Part shown: piece after piece, positions 43,563 through 52,651 of the stretch | Numbering within the stretch: the stretch's first letter is position 1 | How the letters are laid out: each line of letters opens with the position of its first letter | Assembly (NCBI RefSeq): GCF_000834635.1 | Contig: NZ_JXQV01000030.1 | Location: 1-64,000, forward strand | Direction of reading: 5' to 3' | Length of the DNA stretch: 64,000 nt | DNA from: Agrobacterium tumefaciens | Lineage (GTDB): Bacteria; Pseudomonadota; Alphaproteobacteria; Rhizobiales; Rhizobiaceae | Translations under genes and position numbers: made by a program | The notes under the pieces: model-generated | Seen by the model: the letters and a program-made list of their open reading frames with translations, nothing else | Told to the model about the DNA's origin: nothing | Databases searched by the model: none

Positions 43563-46121
43563 ATGCTTCATTTTTCCCGCTGGAAAACAGCCTTCATCTG
43601 GCTGGTCGTGCTTATAAGCGTGTTTATCGCTTCTCCAAACCTGTTTACCGACAAGCAATTGGAGGGCATGCCGAACTGGTACAAGGATAATAAAGTAACT
43701 CTCGGTCTCGACCTTCAGGGTGGCTCCCACATCATGCTCAAGATCGAGCGTTCCGACATTGTGAAGGAACGTCTCGAGACCATCGTGGGTGATGTGCGTA
43801 CCCAGTTGCGCGATGCCAATATTCGCTATTCGGGCCTTGCTGGCAACGGCCAGCAGGTGCAGGTTCGCATTACCGATCCAGCCCAGTACGAAGCCGCGAA
43901 AACGGCATTGCGTGACCTGACGCTGCCGGTTTCATCTGGCACGCTGGTTGGCACATCCATCACGGAAGTGACGATGACGGATGTGGGCGAAAATGTTCTG
44001 CGCCTCAATCTGACCGATGACGGCATTGCATACCGCCTGTCGTCTGCGGTTTCCCAGTCCATCGAAGTCGTTCGCCGCCGCGTGGACGAAGTCGGCACGA
44101 CTGAGCCGCTGATCCAGCGTCAGGGCAGCGACCGCATCATCGTTCAGGTTCCGGGTCTGCAAGATCCACAGCGTTTGAAATCGCTGTTGAACCAGACCGC
44201 GAAACTGTCCTTCCGCATGGTCGATACGTCCATGCCGGTGCAGGAAGCGATGAATGGCCGCCCGCCAGCAACATCAGAAGTGCTTTATTCGCAGGATGAC
44301 CCACCGGTTCCTTATCTGGTGGAGCGCCGTGCGCTTGTTTCGGGCGATAACCTCGTCGATTCGCAGGCCAGCTTTAACCAGCAGAACAATGAGCCGGTCG
44401 TTACCTTCCGTTTCGACAGCCGTGGTGCACAGCGTTTTGCGCAGGCCACGCAGCAAAATGTCGGCAAGCCATTCGCCATTATTCTCGACAATCAGGTGAT
44501 CTCCGCGCCCGTTATCCGCGAGCCAATCATTGGTGGTTCCGGCCAGATCTCCGGTAACTTCTCGGTTGAGGGCGCTAACGACCTCGCCGTTCTCCTGCGT
44601 GCCGGTGCGCTTCCGGCAACGCTGACGGTTGTTGAAGAACGCACCGTGGGCCCAAGCCTTGGTAGCGACTCGATCAATGCCGGTCTGATGGCCAGCGCCA
44701 TCGGTGCCGCCGCCGTCGTCATCTTCATGTTCATCTTCTACGGCTTCTTCGGCCTGCTGGCGAACATCGCCCTGATCGTTAACATCGTCATGCTTCTGGC
44801 TGTTTTGAGTATCATCGGTTCGACGCTGACCTTGCCGGGTATTGCCGGTATCGTGCTGACCATCGGTATGGCCGTTGACTCGAACGTTTTGATCTATGAG
44901 CGTATTCGTGAAGAGGTAAGAAGCGGCAAGCCGCTGATTTCATCGCTGGAGAGTGGCTTTACCCGCGCTTTCGCGACCATCATGGATGCCAACATCACGA
45001 CGCTGATCGTGGCCAGCGTTCTGTTCTACATGGGAACAGGACCGGTCAAGGGCTTTGCCGTGACGCTTGCCGTCGGTATCGTCACCACGGTCTTTACCGC
45101 CTATACGCTGACTGCGTGGATGTTCGGCGTGTGGGTTCGCCGCACCCGTCCGAAGGCACTGCCAAAGGGCATTCGCACTGCGATTTTCGACGGCAAAGAC
45201 GTTCCTTTCATGCGTTACCGCCGCTTCGTGTTCTTCCTGAGCGGCGCGCTTATGCTGGCTTGCGTCGGCGGTTTCGCAACCAAGGGTCTCAACCTGGGCA
45301 TCGATTTCCAGGGCGGCTCGGTTGTCGAGGTGAAGGCCAAGCAGGGTGATGCCGATATCGCTGATATCCGTGATCGTCTCAGCCAGTTGAACCTGGGCGA
45401 AGTTCAGGCGCAGGGCTTTGGAACACCACAGGATGTGTTGATCCGCATTCAGGCGCAGGAAGGCGGCGAGAATGCTGAGCAGTCTGCGATTACGCTGGTG
45501 CGTGGCGAGCTTGAGGACAAGTATGAGTTCCGCCGCGTTGAAGTGGTTGGTCCTGCCGTTTCCGGCGATCTGACGCTGACCTCCACAATCGGTATTGCGC
45601 TCGCCATGGTCGCCATCATGGCCTATATCTGGGTGCGCTTCGAATGGCAGTTCGCGCTCGGCGCCATCATCTCGATGGTGCACGACGTGGTGTTCACCAT
45701 CGGTCTGTTTGTGTTCCTCGGTATCGAGTTTAACCTGACCAGTATCGCGGCCATTTTGACGATCATCGGTTACTCGCTCAACGATACGGTCGTCATCTAT
45801 GACCGTATTCGCGAAAACCTGCGGCGTTACAAGAAGATGCCGCTATCGATGATTATCGACGTTTCGCTGAACCAGACACTGTCGCGCACCATCCTGACGG
45901 GTCTGACCGTGATGCTGGCGCTGCTGTCGCTCTACCTCTTCGGTGGTGAAGTCATCAGATCCTTCACCTTCGCGATGCTCTTCGGTGTTGGTATCGGCGT
46001 CTTCTCGTCGGTCTATATTGCCGCGCCGGTTCTGATTGCCTTCAAGCTTCGTCCAGGTGGTAACGACCCTGAAGATGCGAAGGCCGAAGCCAATGCCATT
46101 GGCGGCAAGCCTGCCGTCTGA
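43563..46121 (+). CDS. secDF: Protein translocase subunit SecDF (SecD-SecF fusion)
   Basis: An 852-aa inner-membrane protein with 12 predicted helices. The SecD half covers about 1-530: the N-terminal helix, the large periplasmic P1 region with GLDLQGGSHIMLKIE, and the helix cluster with GIVLTIGMAVDSNVLIYERIREE. The SecF half covers about 545-840: GLNLGIDFQGGSVVEVKA and LTIIGYSLNDTVVIYDRIREN. It uses the proton gradient to pull exported proteins. ATG 43563 is chosen over TTG 43548. The fusion is normal for Rhizobiaceae. Its TGA overlaps the next ATG. Confidence 0.96.
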   Translation: MLHFSRWKTAFIWLVVLISVFIASPNLFTDKQLEGMPNWYKDNKVTLGLDLQGGSHIMLKIERSDIVKERLETIVGDVRTQLRDANIRYSGLAGNGQQVQVRITDPAQYEAAKTALRDLTLPVSSGTLVGTSITEVTMTDVGENVLRLNLTDDGIAYRLSSAVSQSIEVVRRRVDEVGTTEPLIQRQGSDRIIVQVPGLQDPQRLKSLLNQTAKLSFRMVDTSMPVQEAMNGRPPATSEVLYSQDDPPVPYLVERRALVSGDNLVDSQASFNQQNNEPVVTFRFDSRGAQRFAQATQQNVGKPFAIILDNQVISAPVIREPIIGGSGQISGNFSVEGANDLAVLLRAGALPATLTVVEERTVGPSLGSDSINAGLMASAIGAAAVVIFMFIFYGFFGLLANIALIVNIVMLLAVLSIIGSTLTLPGIAGIVLTIGMAVDSNVLIYERIREEVRSGKPLISSLESGFTRAFATIMDANITTLIVASVLFYMGTGPVKGFAVTLAVGIVTTVFTAYTLTAWMFGVWVRRTRPKALPKGIRTAIFDGKDVPFMRYRRFVFFLSGALMLACVGGFATKGLNLGIDFQGGSVVEVKAKQGDADIADIRDRLSQLNLGEVQAQGFGTPQDVLIRIQAQEGGENAEQSAITLVRGELEDKYEFRRVEVVGPAVSGDLTLTSTIGIALAMVAIMAYIWVRFEWQFALGAIISMVHDVVFTIGLFVFLGIEFNLTSIAAILTIIGYSLNDTVVIYDRIRENLRRYKKMPLSMIIDVSLNQTLSRTILTGLTVMLALLSLYLFGGEVIRSFTFAMLFGVGIGVFSSVYIAAPVLIAFKLRPGGNDPEDAKAEANAIGGKPAV

Positions 46122-46513
46122 TGGCCGCTGGTATCGAAATACGCCCGGCCCATTTTCCCGGCCGGGCACCCATAGACGCCTACGGCAATGGTGGATTTCG
46201 TTTCGCCGATATGTCGCATCGCGGTTCGCTTCTGTGCCTTCCCTCGGGAATTCACGGATGGGCCGTCAATGAGCCGAGCCAGCTCAGCATCGAGCATTTT
46301 TCGCAGATCATTGCCCAGGCCAGCGAGATAGAGTTTCTGCTTGTTGGTATGGGTGATACGATGCGGATGATACCCAAGGAGTTGCGAGCAGCCTTGAAGG
46401 ATGCTGGCATCTCTGTCGACCCGATGAGCACTGGGGCTGCGGTCAGGACTTACAACATCATGCTTTCGGAATCGCGTGCCGTTGCGGCGGCGCTGATCGC
46501 CGTCGAGGGCTGA
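46121..46513 (+). CDS. Mth938-like domain protein (NDUFAF3 homologue)
   Basis: A 130-aa soluble protein: YGNGGFRFADMSHRGSLLCLPSGIHGW, then EFLLVGMGDTMRMIPKELRAALKDAGISVDPMSTGAAVRTYNIMLSESRAVAAALIAV. This is the conserved Mth938/DUF498 fold. The mitochondrial homologue NDUFAF3 is a complex I assembly factor. Start and secDF stop share one base (TGATG), so translation is coupled. It is followed after 14 bp by another homologue of a complex I assembly factor. Confidence 0.9.
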   Translation: MAAGIEIRPAHFPGRAPIDAYGNGGFRFADMSHRGSLLCLPSGIHGWAVNEPSQLSIEHFSQIIAQASEIEFLLVGMGDTMRMIPKELRAALKDAGISVDPMSTGAAVRTYNIMLSESRAVAAALIAVEG

Positions 46514-46527
46514 AAGAGCTTTATACA

Positions 46528-47376
46528 ATGGCTGAGCGCATGACAGATACGGACGCGTGCATGAGCATGTTGCGCGATACCGATCGTGATCGGTATCTGG
46601 CATGCCTTTTGTCACCTCAGGATAAGCGCGCAGCACTCTGCGCTCTCTATGCCTTAAACGCAGAAATAGCCCGCATTCGCGACCTCGTGCGTGATCCGCT
46701 TCCCGGCGAGGTGCGCATGCAATGGTGGCGCGATCTGCTGGAAGGCAAGCCCCACGGCGAGAGCCTTGCCAATCCGGTGGCTGCCGCTCTTCTGGATGCT
46801 ATCGAGACGCACAAGCTTCCGCGCCAAACGCTGATCAACATGATCGAAGCCCGGATTTTCGACCTTTATGACGATCCTTTCACCGATCGAAACGCACTGG
46901 AAGGCTATGCCGGGGAAACGGCGTCTGCCCTGATCCAGCTTGCCAGCATCGTGCTTTCGCCAGAAGATGCAACTGGCAATGCGGAGGCCGCAGGCCACGC
47001 TGGCGTGGCGCAGGCCATGGCCGGCATGCTGTTGCTGATTCCGCTGCACGCCAGCAGGGGGCAGGTCTTTATACCTCTCGATATGCTATCTGCTGCCGGT
47101 CTGGACCGCGAGACGTTTCTGGAAGGTCAGGACAAGGCGCGGATTGGCGCTGCCATCGAGATCTTCTGCGTTCATGCGCAGGGGCATCTGGACAAAGCGC
47201 GGCTTGCGCCCATTCCTAAGGCGGTTTTTCCAGCCTTTATTCCCGTTGCACTGTCAGGTGGGGTTATCGCCAGAGCGCGCAGGGCCGGGGCGGGGCTCTT
47301 GACGCAGGATATCCTGTCATCGCAGTTTCGCCGCCAGTGGCAGCTTGCCAAGGCGTCTTTCACCCGTCGCTTTTGA
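46528..47376 (+). CDS. Squalene/phytoene synthase-like protein (NDUFAF6 family)
   Basis: A 282-aa protein with the helical prenyl-synthase fold: DRYLACLLSPQDKRAALCALYALNAEIARIRDLVRDPLPGEVRMQWWRDLLEG. The two Asp-rich substrate motifs of true squalene/phytoene synthases (DxxxD with adjacent Asp) are not intact. It belongs with the NDUFAF6-type group, whose mitochondrial member assists complex I assembly. It is the fourth gene of the yajC-secDF operon. Carotenoid or hopanoid synthesis is unlikely, since no such genes are present. Confidence 0.85.
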   Translation: MAERMTDTDACMSMLRDTDRDRYLACLLSPQDKRAALCALYALNAEIARIRDLVRDPLPGEVRMQWWRDLLEGKPHGESLANPVAAALLDAIETHKLPRQTLINMIEARIFDLYDDPFTDRNALEGYAGETASALIQLASIVLSPEDATGNAEAAGHAGVAQAMAGMLLLIPLHASRGQVFIPLDMLSAAGLDRETFLEGQDKARIGAAIEIFCVHAQGHLDKARLAPIPKAVFPAFIPVALSGGVIARARRAGAGLLTQDILSSQFRRQWQLAKASFTRRF

Positions 47377-47484
47377 CCATAGGTCCGCCCAGTCCATATT
47401 CGCGCAAGGCTTGACCACTATGTGATGATATTGCGAAGAACGTCTGAGCCGGGACGACGAGAGCAGCCGTATGGAGAGACATCG

Positions 47485-47982
47485 ATGAGCCCTACAATCC
47501 TGATCGTCCTCTTTCCTTTAGCCATGTTGGGCCTTTATTTCTTGCGCCTGAAGCGTAACCCGGACGAGGATGACCTGCACGATCCGGGCCAGGCCATTCT
47601 TGATTTTGCTCGCGCCTTTCCGAACGAAGCCATCCGCAGCCTGCACATGACGGCTGATGGTAATGCGGTTTTCGTGCGCCTTCACGATAACAAGGCTGGC
47701 TTCATGCGCAACATGGGCAAACACCATGTCTGCATGTTGCTCGATCCCGAATGCATTCAGGTCGAGCATCTGGAAACCGGCGATGGGTTTGTCGTGTCGT
47801 TTCTGGACAAACCGAAATATAGCGGCGCCTACCGTTTCAAGACGGTGAAGGAGGCCGCGGAAGTATCCCTATGGCTGCTGGGAAGCATGCTGGAAGCGGT
47901 CCCGGCCACCGAGCCGGAACCTGCGGCTGATCAGGCCGCCGAGGCATCCGATACCAAGGTTTCGCCACCTGTTTCCACCTGA
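47485..47982 (+). CDS. Membrane-anchored conserved hypothetical protein, 165 aa
   Basis: An N-terminal helix ([23 protein letters not shown]) anchors a cytosolic domain of about 110 residues: [64 protein letters not shown]. The C-terminal 30 residues are Ala/Glu/Pro-rich. ATG 47485 follows GGAGAGACATCG. Its last 52 bases overlap the 3' end of trmFO on the other strand. No function is recognised; it is possibly related to the preceding export/complex I operon by position only. Confidence 0.72.
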   Translation: MSPTILIVLFPLAMLGLYFLRLKRNPDEDDLHDPGQAILDFARAFPNEAIRSLHMTADGNAVFVRLHDNKAGFMRNMGKHHVCMLLDPECIQVEHLETGDGFVVSFLDKPKYSGAYRFKTVKEAAEVSLWLLGSMLEAVPATEPEPAADQAAEASDTKVSPPVST

Positions 47983-49424
47983 GCTGAGGCCGTTTCCGGT
48001 TCTGCGAAGATGGGGGCAGGCACGCCGAGCCATGAGGCGCAATCTGTGAGGGCGCGTCTGGCCATCAAGTTCCGCTTCATGATGGTCTTGTCTTTGCCAC
48101 GGAAGCGTTTGACGCCCTCCGGCTTGACGATCGAACCTGGCTCCAATTCCGGGAATAGTCCGAAGTTGACATTCATCGGCTGGAAGGAACGCTTGCCAGG
48201 CTCCTCATCGCTCGACAGATGTCCACCGGTGATGTGGCTGAGCAGGGAGCCGAGTGCGGTTGTGGCCGGAGGAAGGCTGACGGGTTCGCCCTTGCGCTCT
48301 GCGCTGGCAAAACGGCCTGTTAGCAAGCCAATCGATGCGCTTTCGACATAACCTTCGCAGCCGGTGATCTGGCCTGCAAACCGCACGGATGGGCGCGATT
48401 TTAGCCGCAGGGATGGATCCAGCAGACGAGGCGAATCGATATAGGTGTTGCGGTGGAGGCCACCGAGACGTGCAAACTCTGCGTTTTCGAGGCCTGGAAT
48501 CATGCGGAATATATCGGCCTGCGTGCCGTATTTCAGCTTCGTCTGGAAACCCACCATATTATAGAGCGTGCCGAGCGCATTATCCTGCCGCAGCTGGACA
48601 ACGGCGTAGGCCTTGACAGTGGGGTTGTGGGAATTGGTCAAGCCCATGGGCTTCATGGGGCCATGGCGAAGCGTTTCGCGCCCGCGTTCAGCCATGATCT
48701 CGATGGGCAGGCAGCCATCGAAATAGGGCGTGCCTTCCCACTCCTTGAAACCAACCGTATCGCCCGCGATGAGAGCGTCTATGAAGGCATGGTACTGTTG
48801 TTCGTCCAGCGGGCAGTTGATGTAGTCTTTGCCATTGCCGCCGGGACCGACCTTATCGTAACGCGACTGGTACCAGCAAATATCCATGTTGATGCTATCG
48901 CGGTGAATGATGGGGGCGATGGCATCGAAGAAGGCCAGCGCATCCTCACCCGTTTCCGCCTGAATGGAGGCGGCGAGGGCTGGTGAGGTGAGCGGGCCGG
49001 TGGCGATGATGGTGTTGTCCCATTCCTGCGGTGGCAGGCCGGAGATTTCCTCGCGTATGATGGTAATCAGCGGATGGGCTTCGAGTTTAGCTGTGACGGC
49101 GTCGGCAAAGCCATCGCGATCCACCGCAAGCGCGCTGCCGGCTGGCACCTTGTGCTCATCGGCGCAGGACATGATCAGCGAGCCGGCAAGCCGCATTTCA
49201 GCATGGATGACGCCGACAGCATTGGCCGTCGCATCATCAGAGCGGAATGAATTGGAGCAGACCAGTTCAGCAAGCGCGGTGCCCCTATGGGCATCCGTGC
49301 CACGCACGCCGCGCATTTCATGCATGATGACAGGCACGCCCGACTGAGCGATCTGCCAGGCAGCTTCGGAACCTGCAAGGCCGCCACCGATGACGTGAAT
49401 GGGGGAATAGGTCTTGTCTTGCAT
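47931..49424 (-). CDS. trmFO: Folate/FAD-dependent tRNA (uracil-54-C5)-methyltransferase
   Basis: A 497-aa enzyme that makes ribothymidine-54 in tRNA using methylenetetrahydrofolate and FADH2. The FAD motif is [18 protein letters not shown] (about 8-25). [34 protein letters not shown] and [14 protein letters not shown] are hallmarks of TrmFO. The C-terminus, about 25 residues longer than usual ([19 protein letters not shown]), runs into the convergent gene, giving a 52-bp antisense overlap. ATG 49424 is the family start; the frame back to 49529 is not supported. Confidence 0.94.
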   Translation of the reverse strand: MQDKTYSPIHVIGGGLAGSEAAWQIAQSGVPVIMHEMRGVRGTDAHRGTALAELVCSNSFRSDDATANAVGVIHAEMRLAGSLIMSCADEHKVPAGSALAVDRDGFADAVTAKLEAHPLITIIREEISGLPPQEWDNTIIATGPLTSPALAASIQAETGEDALAFFDAIAPIIHRDSINMDICWYQSRYDKVGPGGNGKDYINCPLDEQQYHAFIDALIAGDTVGFKEWEGTPYFDGCLPIEIMAERGRETLRHGPMKPMGLTNSHNPTVKAYAVVQLRQDNALGTLYNMVGFQTKLKYGTQADIFRMIPGLENAEFARLGGLHRNTYIDSPRLLDPSLRLKSRPSVRFAGQITGCEGYVESASIGLLTGRFASAERKGEPVSLPPATTALGSLLSHITGGHLSSDEEPGKRSFQPMNVNFGLFPELEPGSIVKPEGVKRFRGKDKTIMKRNLMARRALTDCASWLGVPAPIFAEPETASAQVETGGETLVSDASAA

Positions 49425-49812
49425 AACGCACCCGCACCGCCATGCAGCACGACGTGCGTTGTGGCAGATATGTTTGTTTGATGGATAGCCTGCCATTTTC
49501 AGGAGGCGAATTTGTCGTTGCAGTACCACGAGAGCGGAATGTCACCAAACATTTTCCGCATGTCGTTGCTATGGCGATGCTGTCTGCACGGGCTATGCAA
49601 TTTAACAGAGGGTATTTATTCGCTGCCACCCTAAGGCGAAGGTCGTGGAAATACGGCCTTAGACGCGAAAACCCTGGATGTTGTCACACGGTCACAGTTG
49701 ATAAGATGTAAAGCATATTGTTCTAATATGATTGGCTAATATAGCGCAGAATGAGAATAAATTTACGAGATTTTCGCCTGCCTTCGAGTTGTTCAGCATT
49801 TTACGTAAATTA
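49425..49812. other. Intergenic region between trmFO and the FadL-like gene
   Basis: About 390 bases that become strongly AT-rich after 49680. No gene is seen. The left part holds the trmFO promoter. The right part (near 49700-49812) includes TATTGTTCTAATATGATTGG-like AT-rich DNA and the palindrome TTTACGTAAA near 49798-49807, all upstream of the outer-membrane protein gene. Confidence 0.5.
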
Positions 49813-49846
49813 TTTTTGCACTGCAAAAACGCATGGCTGCCATGCG
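49813..49846. promoter_or_regulatory. Two adjacent perfect inverted repeats upstream of the FadL-like gene
   Basis: The first is 49813-49829: 8-bp arms TTTTTGCA / TGCAAAAA around a single C. The second abuts it at 49830-49846: arms CGCATGGC / GCCATGCG around a single T. They lie 67-101 bp upstream of the start codon. They could be operators for dimeric regulators or a stem in the 5' leader. Confidence 0.5.
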
Positions 49847-49913
49847 ACAGATTGTCTTTTTTATCAAAGCATTGCACGGTCTTTCCATCGCATTGCCTTG
49901 ATTGGGGAGAGAC

Positions 49914-51176
49914 ATGGCAAAACAACATATCATTCTAAGTGGTGCTTTGAGCTTTGCCGTCGGCTTGACATCGATGTCACCTGCATTTGCGGGCGGGTTG
50001 GAACGTGGAGGCTATAATATTGACCTGCTTTTCGACGGCTCAAGATTTGCTGCTGAATCGACTGCGACGTTCGTTGCGCCCCAGCGCGAGCTGAAGAATG
50101 CGCGGGATACGAACACATCGCTTCCTCCACCTGCTGGTACCGGTAACGGCAATAACAACAATTTGTCTTCTACGGCAGACGACAGTGAAAACTACTGGGT
50201 GCCAAGAGTGGGGCTTAAAGCCGGTTTTGGGGATGCGACAGATTGTATGGTCGATTATTCCCAACCATGGGGTGCTCACACAAAACCAGGGGCAAACTGG
50301 GCCGGTAAAAATGAAAACATCGAAACTAAGGTTGAGAGCGATAATTACGCTTTGACCTGCTCGTACAGGTTCGACGTTGGCCGTGGGCAGTTGCGCCTCA
50401 TTGGTGGTGGTTTCTATCAAGAACTATCTGGCTTCAAGGAACGCCAAGTTATTCCCGCCAATTTTGGTGGTCTGGGAGGTACGGGTGTCGGTCGCCTTGA
50501 TCTGAAAGGTGATGGCTGGGGCTGGCGCACCGGTGTTGCCTACGAAATCCCAGAATACGCGCTTCGCGCGAGCCTCGTTTATAACAGCGAGGTAAAGCTT
50601 GATGACATTACTGGTACGCTGAACCTGTCTCAGGTTGGCGCTTTGGGCTCCCCGGTCATTTCAGTGTACGGCGCCCAGAACATGCCAGATTCCCTTGAGT
50701 TCAAGTTCCAGAGTGGCATCGCCCCGGGCTGGCTTGCGCTGGGTTCTGTAAAGTGGACGGACTGGAGCCAGTTTTCCAAGGTGCCGTTTTACTGCCGTAC
50801 TGCTACCCCGGGTGTCTGCGCTGCAGGTGGCGTTGGAACGTCGCTTGAACTTGGCTATCGTGACGGCTGGACGATTTCCGGCGGCGTAGGCCACAAGTTT
50901 AACGATCAGTGGAGCGGTGCTGTTACATTGACTTGGGATCGCGGTACGTCGCAAGGCTACGGCGCGCAGACGGATACGTGGACCATTGGCACCGGCGTGT
51001 CCTACAGCCCAACCGAGAACGTCGAGCTTCGACTTGCCGGCGCTCTTGGCGTGCTGACGAGCGGAAGCTCTGGCCCCACCACGATCAACGGTCAGAACTA
51101 CGGTGCTGATGCTTCCTACAGCTTCGGCAATGACCTCGTGGCGGCCGTCTCGACATCGCTCAAGGTGAAGTTCTAA
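49914..51176 (+). CDS. FadL/OmpP1/TodX-like outer-membrane transport protein
   Basis: A 420-aa beta-barrel. The signal peptide is about 1-26 (HIILSGALSFAVGLTSMSPAFA). The mature N-terminus GGLERGGYNIDLLFDGSRFAAESTATFVAP is the plug-like start of rhizobial FadL relatives. Alternating strands such as WGWRTGVAYEIPEYALRASLVYNSE and the final AAVSTSLKVKF (aromatic last residue for Bam recognition) support an outer-membrane barrel. The substrate is probably a hydrophobic compound or fatty acid. GGGGAGAGAC precedes ATG 49914. It has its own terminator. Confidence 0.85.
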   Translation: MAKQHIILSGALSFAVGLTSMSPAFAGGLERGGYNIDLLFDGSRFAAESTATFVAPQRELKNARDTNTSLPPPAGTGNGNNNNLSSTADDSENYWVPRVGLKAGFGDATDCMVDYSQPWGAHTKPGANWAGKNENIETKVESDNYALTCSYRFDVGRGQLRLIGGGFYQELSGFKERQVIPANFGGLGGTGVGRLDLKGDGWGWRTGVAYEIPEYALRASLVYNSEVKLDDITGTLNLSQVGALGSPVISVYGAQNMPDSLEFKFQSGIAPGWLALGSVKWTDWSQFSKVPFYCRTATPGVCAAGGVGTSLELGYRDGWTISGGVGHKFNDQWSGAVTLTWDRGTSQGYGAQTDTWTIGTGVSYSPTENVELRLAGALGVLTSGSSGPTTINGQNYGADASYSFGNDLVAAVSTSLKVKF

Positions 51177-51198
51177 TTTCACCAACTCAGTCAAAATC

Positions 51199-51226
51199 AC
51201 CCGGTCTTTCGAGGCCGGGTTTTTTG
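51199..51226 (+). terminator. Intrinsic terminator of the FadL-like gene
   Basis: An 8-bp stem (ACCCGGTC / GGCCGGGT, one U-G pair) with a 6-base loop, followed by TTTTTTG, 22 bases after the stop codon. Confidence 0.85.
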
Positions 51227-51309
51227 TTGCTTGGCTGCAATATTGTGACGATTTAGCAACATATTTCTGCAACCTTCACGTTGCGTCAGAAAGCCGTCCT
51301 ATTTGTCCA

Positions 51310-51357
51310 TTTCCCGCCACAAACAAGTTGCTTGCTTGTCTTCAGGGACGCGGGAAA
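51310..51357. promoter_or_regulatory. Nested inverted repeat upstream of exoR
   Basis: Outer arms TTTCCCGC (51310-51317) and GCGGGAAA (51350-51357) are perfect 8-mers. Inside, ACAAG (51323-51327) pairs with CTTGT (51335-51339). No T-run follows, so it is not an obvious terminator. The surrounding 51227-51698 has only one doubtful small reading frame. Confidence 0.35.
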
Positions 51358-51395
51358 CGGAAGAATATGCGGGCTTTTAAACAGGCTCTGCTGAA

Positions 51396-51656
51396 GTGGT
51401 TAATGTGAAAATGAAAGTGGATTCAGTGTCTAAGCAAGTAAACGCACGAATTGATTTCGTGGCCTTGCTGAAGGCCATGATTGCGGCGGTCAAACGCCGT
51501 TATATTGCCGGAAACGGCGCTTATATCTCATTTCGTGCACAGACCGACCTACAGACGCAGAAGCAGACCGGTAGCACCTTAAAAAGTGCGGCTGGAAAGA
51601 CGCAGTGTGTTCGAAAATCGCAGCCTGGTGTGAATTGTCTTTGCAGTATTGCGTGA
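51396..51656 (+). CDS. Doubtful small reading frame, 86 aa
   Basis: The frame starts GTG with no clear Shine-Dalgarno and encodes a basic chain (VSKQVNARIDFVALLKAMIAAVKRRYIAGNGAYISFRAQTDLQ) with no recognised domain. It ends 42 bp before exoR on the same strand. It may be a real leader gene, a 5' leader without coding function, or chance. Listed because the 470-bp gap otherwise has no gene. Confidence 0.22.
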   Translation: MVNVKMKVDSVSKQVNARIDFVALLKAMIAAVKRRYIAGNGAYISFRAQTDLQTQKQTGSTLKSAAGKTQCVRKSQPGVNCLCSIA

Positions 51657-51698
51657 GTATTCGCTATACCCCGGGAAGAGTGAGAGAAGTCCGTTTAA

Positions 51699-52493
51699 AT
51701 GCTGAAATGTGACATCAATGTTTTGAAGCCGCTATGGGCGGGTTTGTTGCTTGCAGCGCTGGCAATGCCTGCTGCAGCTTTTGATATCAATTCGGGCGTT
51801 ACCAAGGAATCGGGTCCGTTTGACCTGTTCAAATTCGGCTTCAAGTCTTACAAAAGTGGTAAAAAAGACGACGCTGTCGAAGCATATCGCTACGCGGCGG
51901 AAAAGGGTCATACGGGCTCGCGCTGGGCACTCGCCAACATGTACGCCTATGGTGACGGTGTTGCGAAGAACGACTTCGAGGCTTTCAAGATTTATAGCGA
52001 GATTGCGAGCCAGGGCGTGGAGCCGGGCTCTGAAGACACCGGGTTTTTCGTCAACGCGCTGCTGTCTCTCGCCGATTATTACCGCCATGGCATTCCCGGC
52101 AGCCCTGTAAAGAGCGATCTTTCGCAGGCGCGCCAGCTCTACTTCCAGGTTGCTTCCACATTCGGCGTTGCCGAAGCTCAGTTTGAGCTAGCGCAGATGA
52201 TTTTGGCAGGCGAGGGCGGACGTGCCGATGCGCAGCAGGCCAAGAAGTGGCTGAACCAGGCGCGCAAGCATGGCCATGCAGGAGCCATGTCCATTTTTGG
52301 AAATCTGCTGTTTCAGGAAGGTCAGACCGTGCGCGGCTTGGCGTTCATGACGGCTGCGCTGGACAAGTGTTCGTCGATCAACTGCAAATGGATCCAGAAC
52401 CTGCAGGAACAGGCGTTTTCTGTTGCGGCGGAAGACGACCGGCGCATAGCGATCTCGCTGGCGCAGAATATCTCATCTGGAAACGCTGATTGA
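51699..52493 (+). CDS. exoR: Exopolysaccharide/virulence regulator ExoR, periplasmic Sel1-repeat protein
   Basis: A 264-aa exported protein. The signal peptide is about 1-28 (AGLLLAALAMPAAAFD). The mature chain carries several Sel1-like repeats: AVEAYRYAAEKGHTGSRWALANMYAYGDGVAKNDFEAF, ARQLYFQVASTFGVAEAQFELAQMILAGEGGRADAQQAKKWLNQARKHGHAGAMSIFG. In Sinorhizobium and Agrobacterium, ExoR binds and holds back the sensor ChvG/ExoS. It is degraded at low pH, switching on succinoglycan, type VI secretion and acid-response genes. The sequence match to ExoR is strong. It is transcribed alone. Confidence 0.93.
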   Translation: MLKCDINVLKPLWAGLLLAALAMPAAAFDINSGVTKESGPFDLFKFGFKSYKSGKKDDAVEAYRYAAEKGHTGSRWALANMYAYGDGVAKNDFEAFKIYSEIASQGVEPGSEDTGFFVNALLSLADYYRHGIPGSPVKSDLSQARQLYFQVASTFGVAEAQFELAQMILAGEGGRADAQQAKKWLNQARKHGHAGAMSIFGNLLFQEGQTVRGLAFMTAALDKCSSINCKWIQNLQEQAFSVAAEDDRRIAISLAQNISSGNAD

Positions 52494-52651
52494 TCTGTTG
52501 AGCTTGCTCAGGACGAAATTCTTCATTGACGATATGGATGAGCCTGCGCGCAGCGATGCCCGCAATGCTTTTGCTTGAGCCTCACGTGACCCAGCAGACT
52601 AACCCCGGCACGAGGCCGGGGTGAGGGTTTCAAAGCGTGAGGGCGGCCGTA

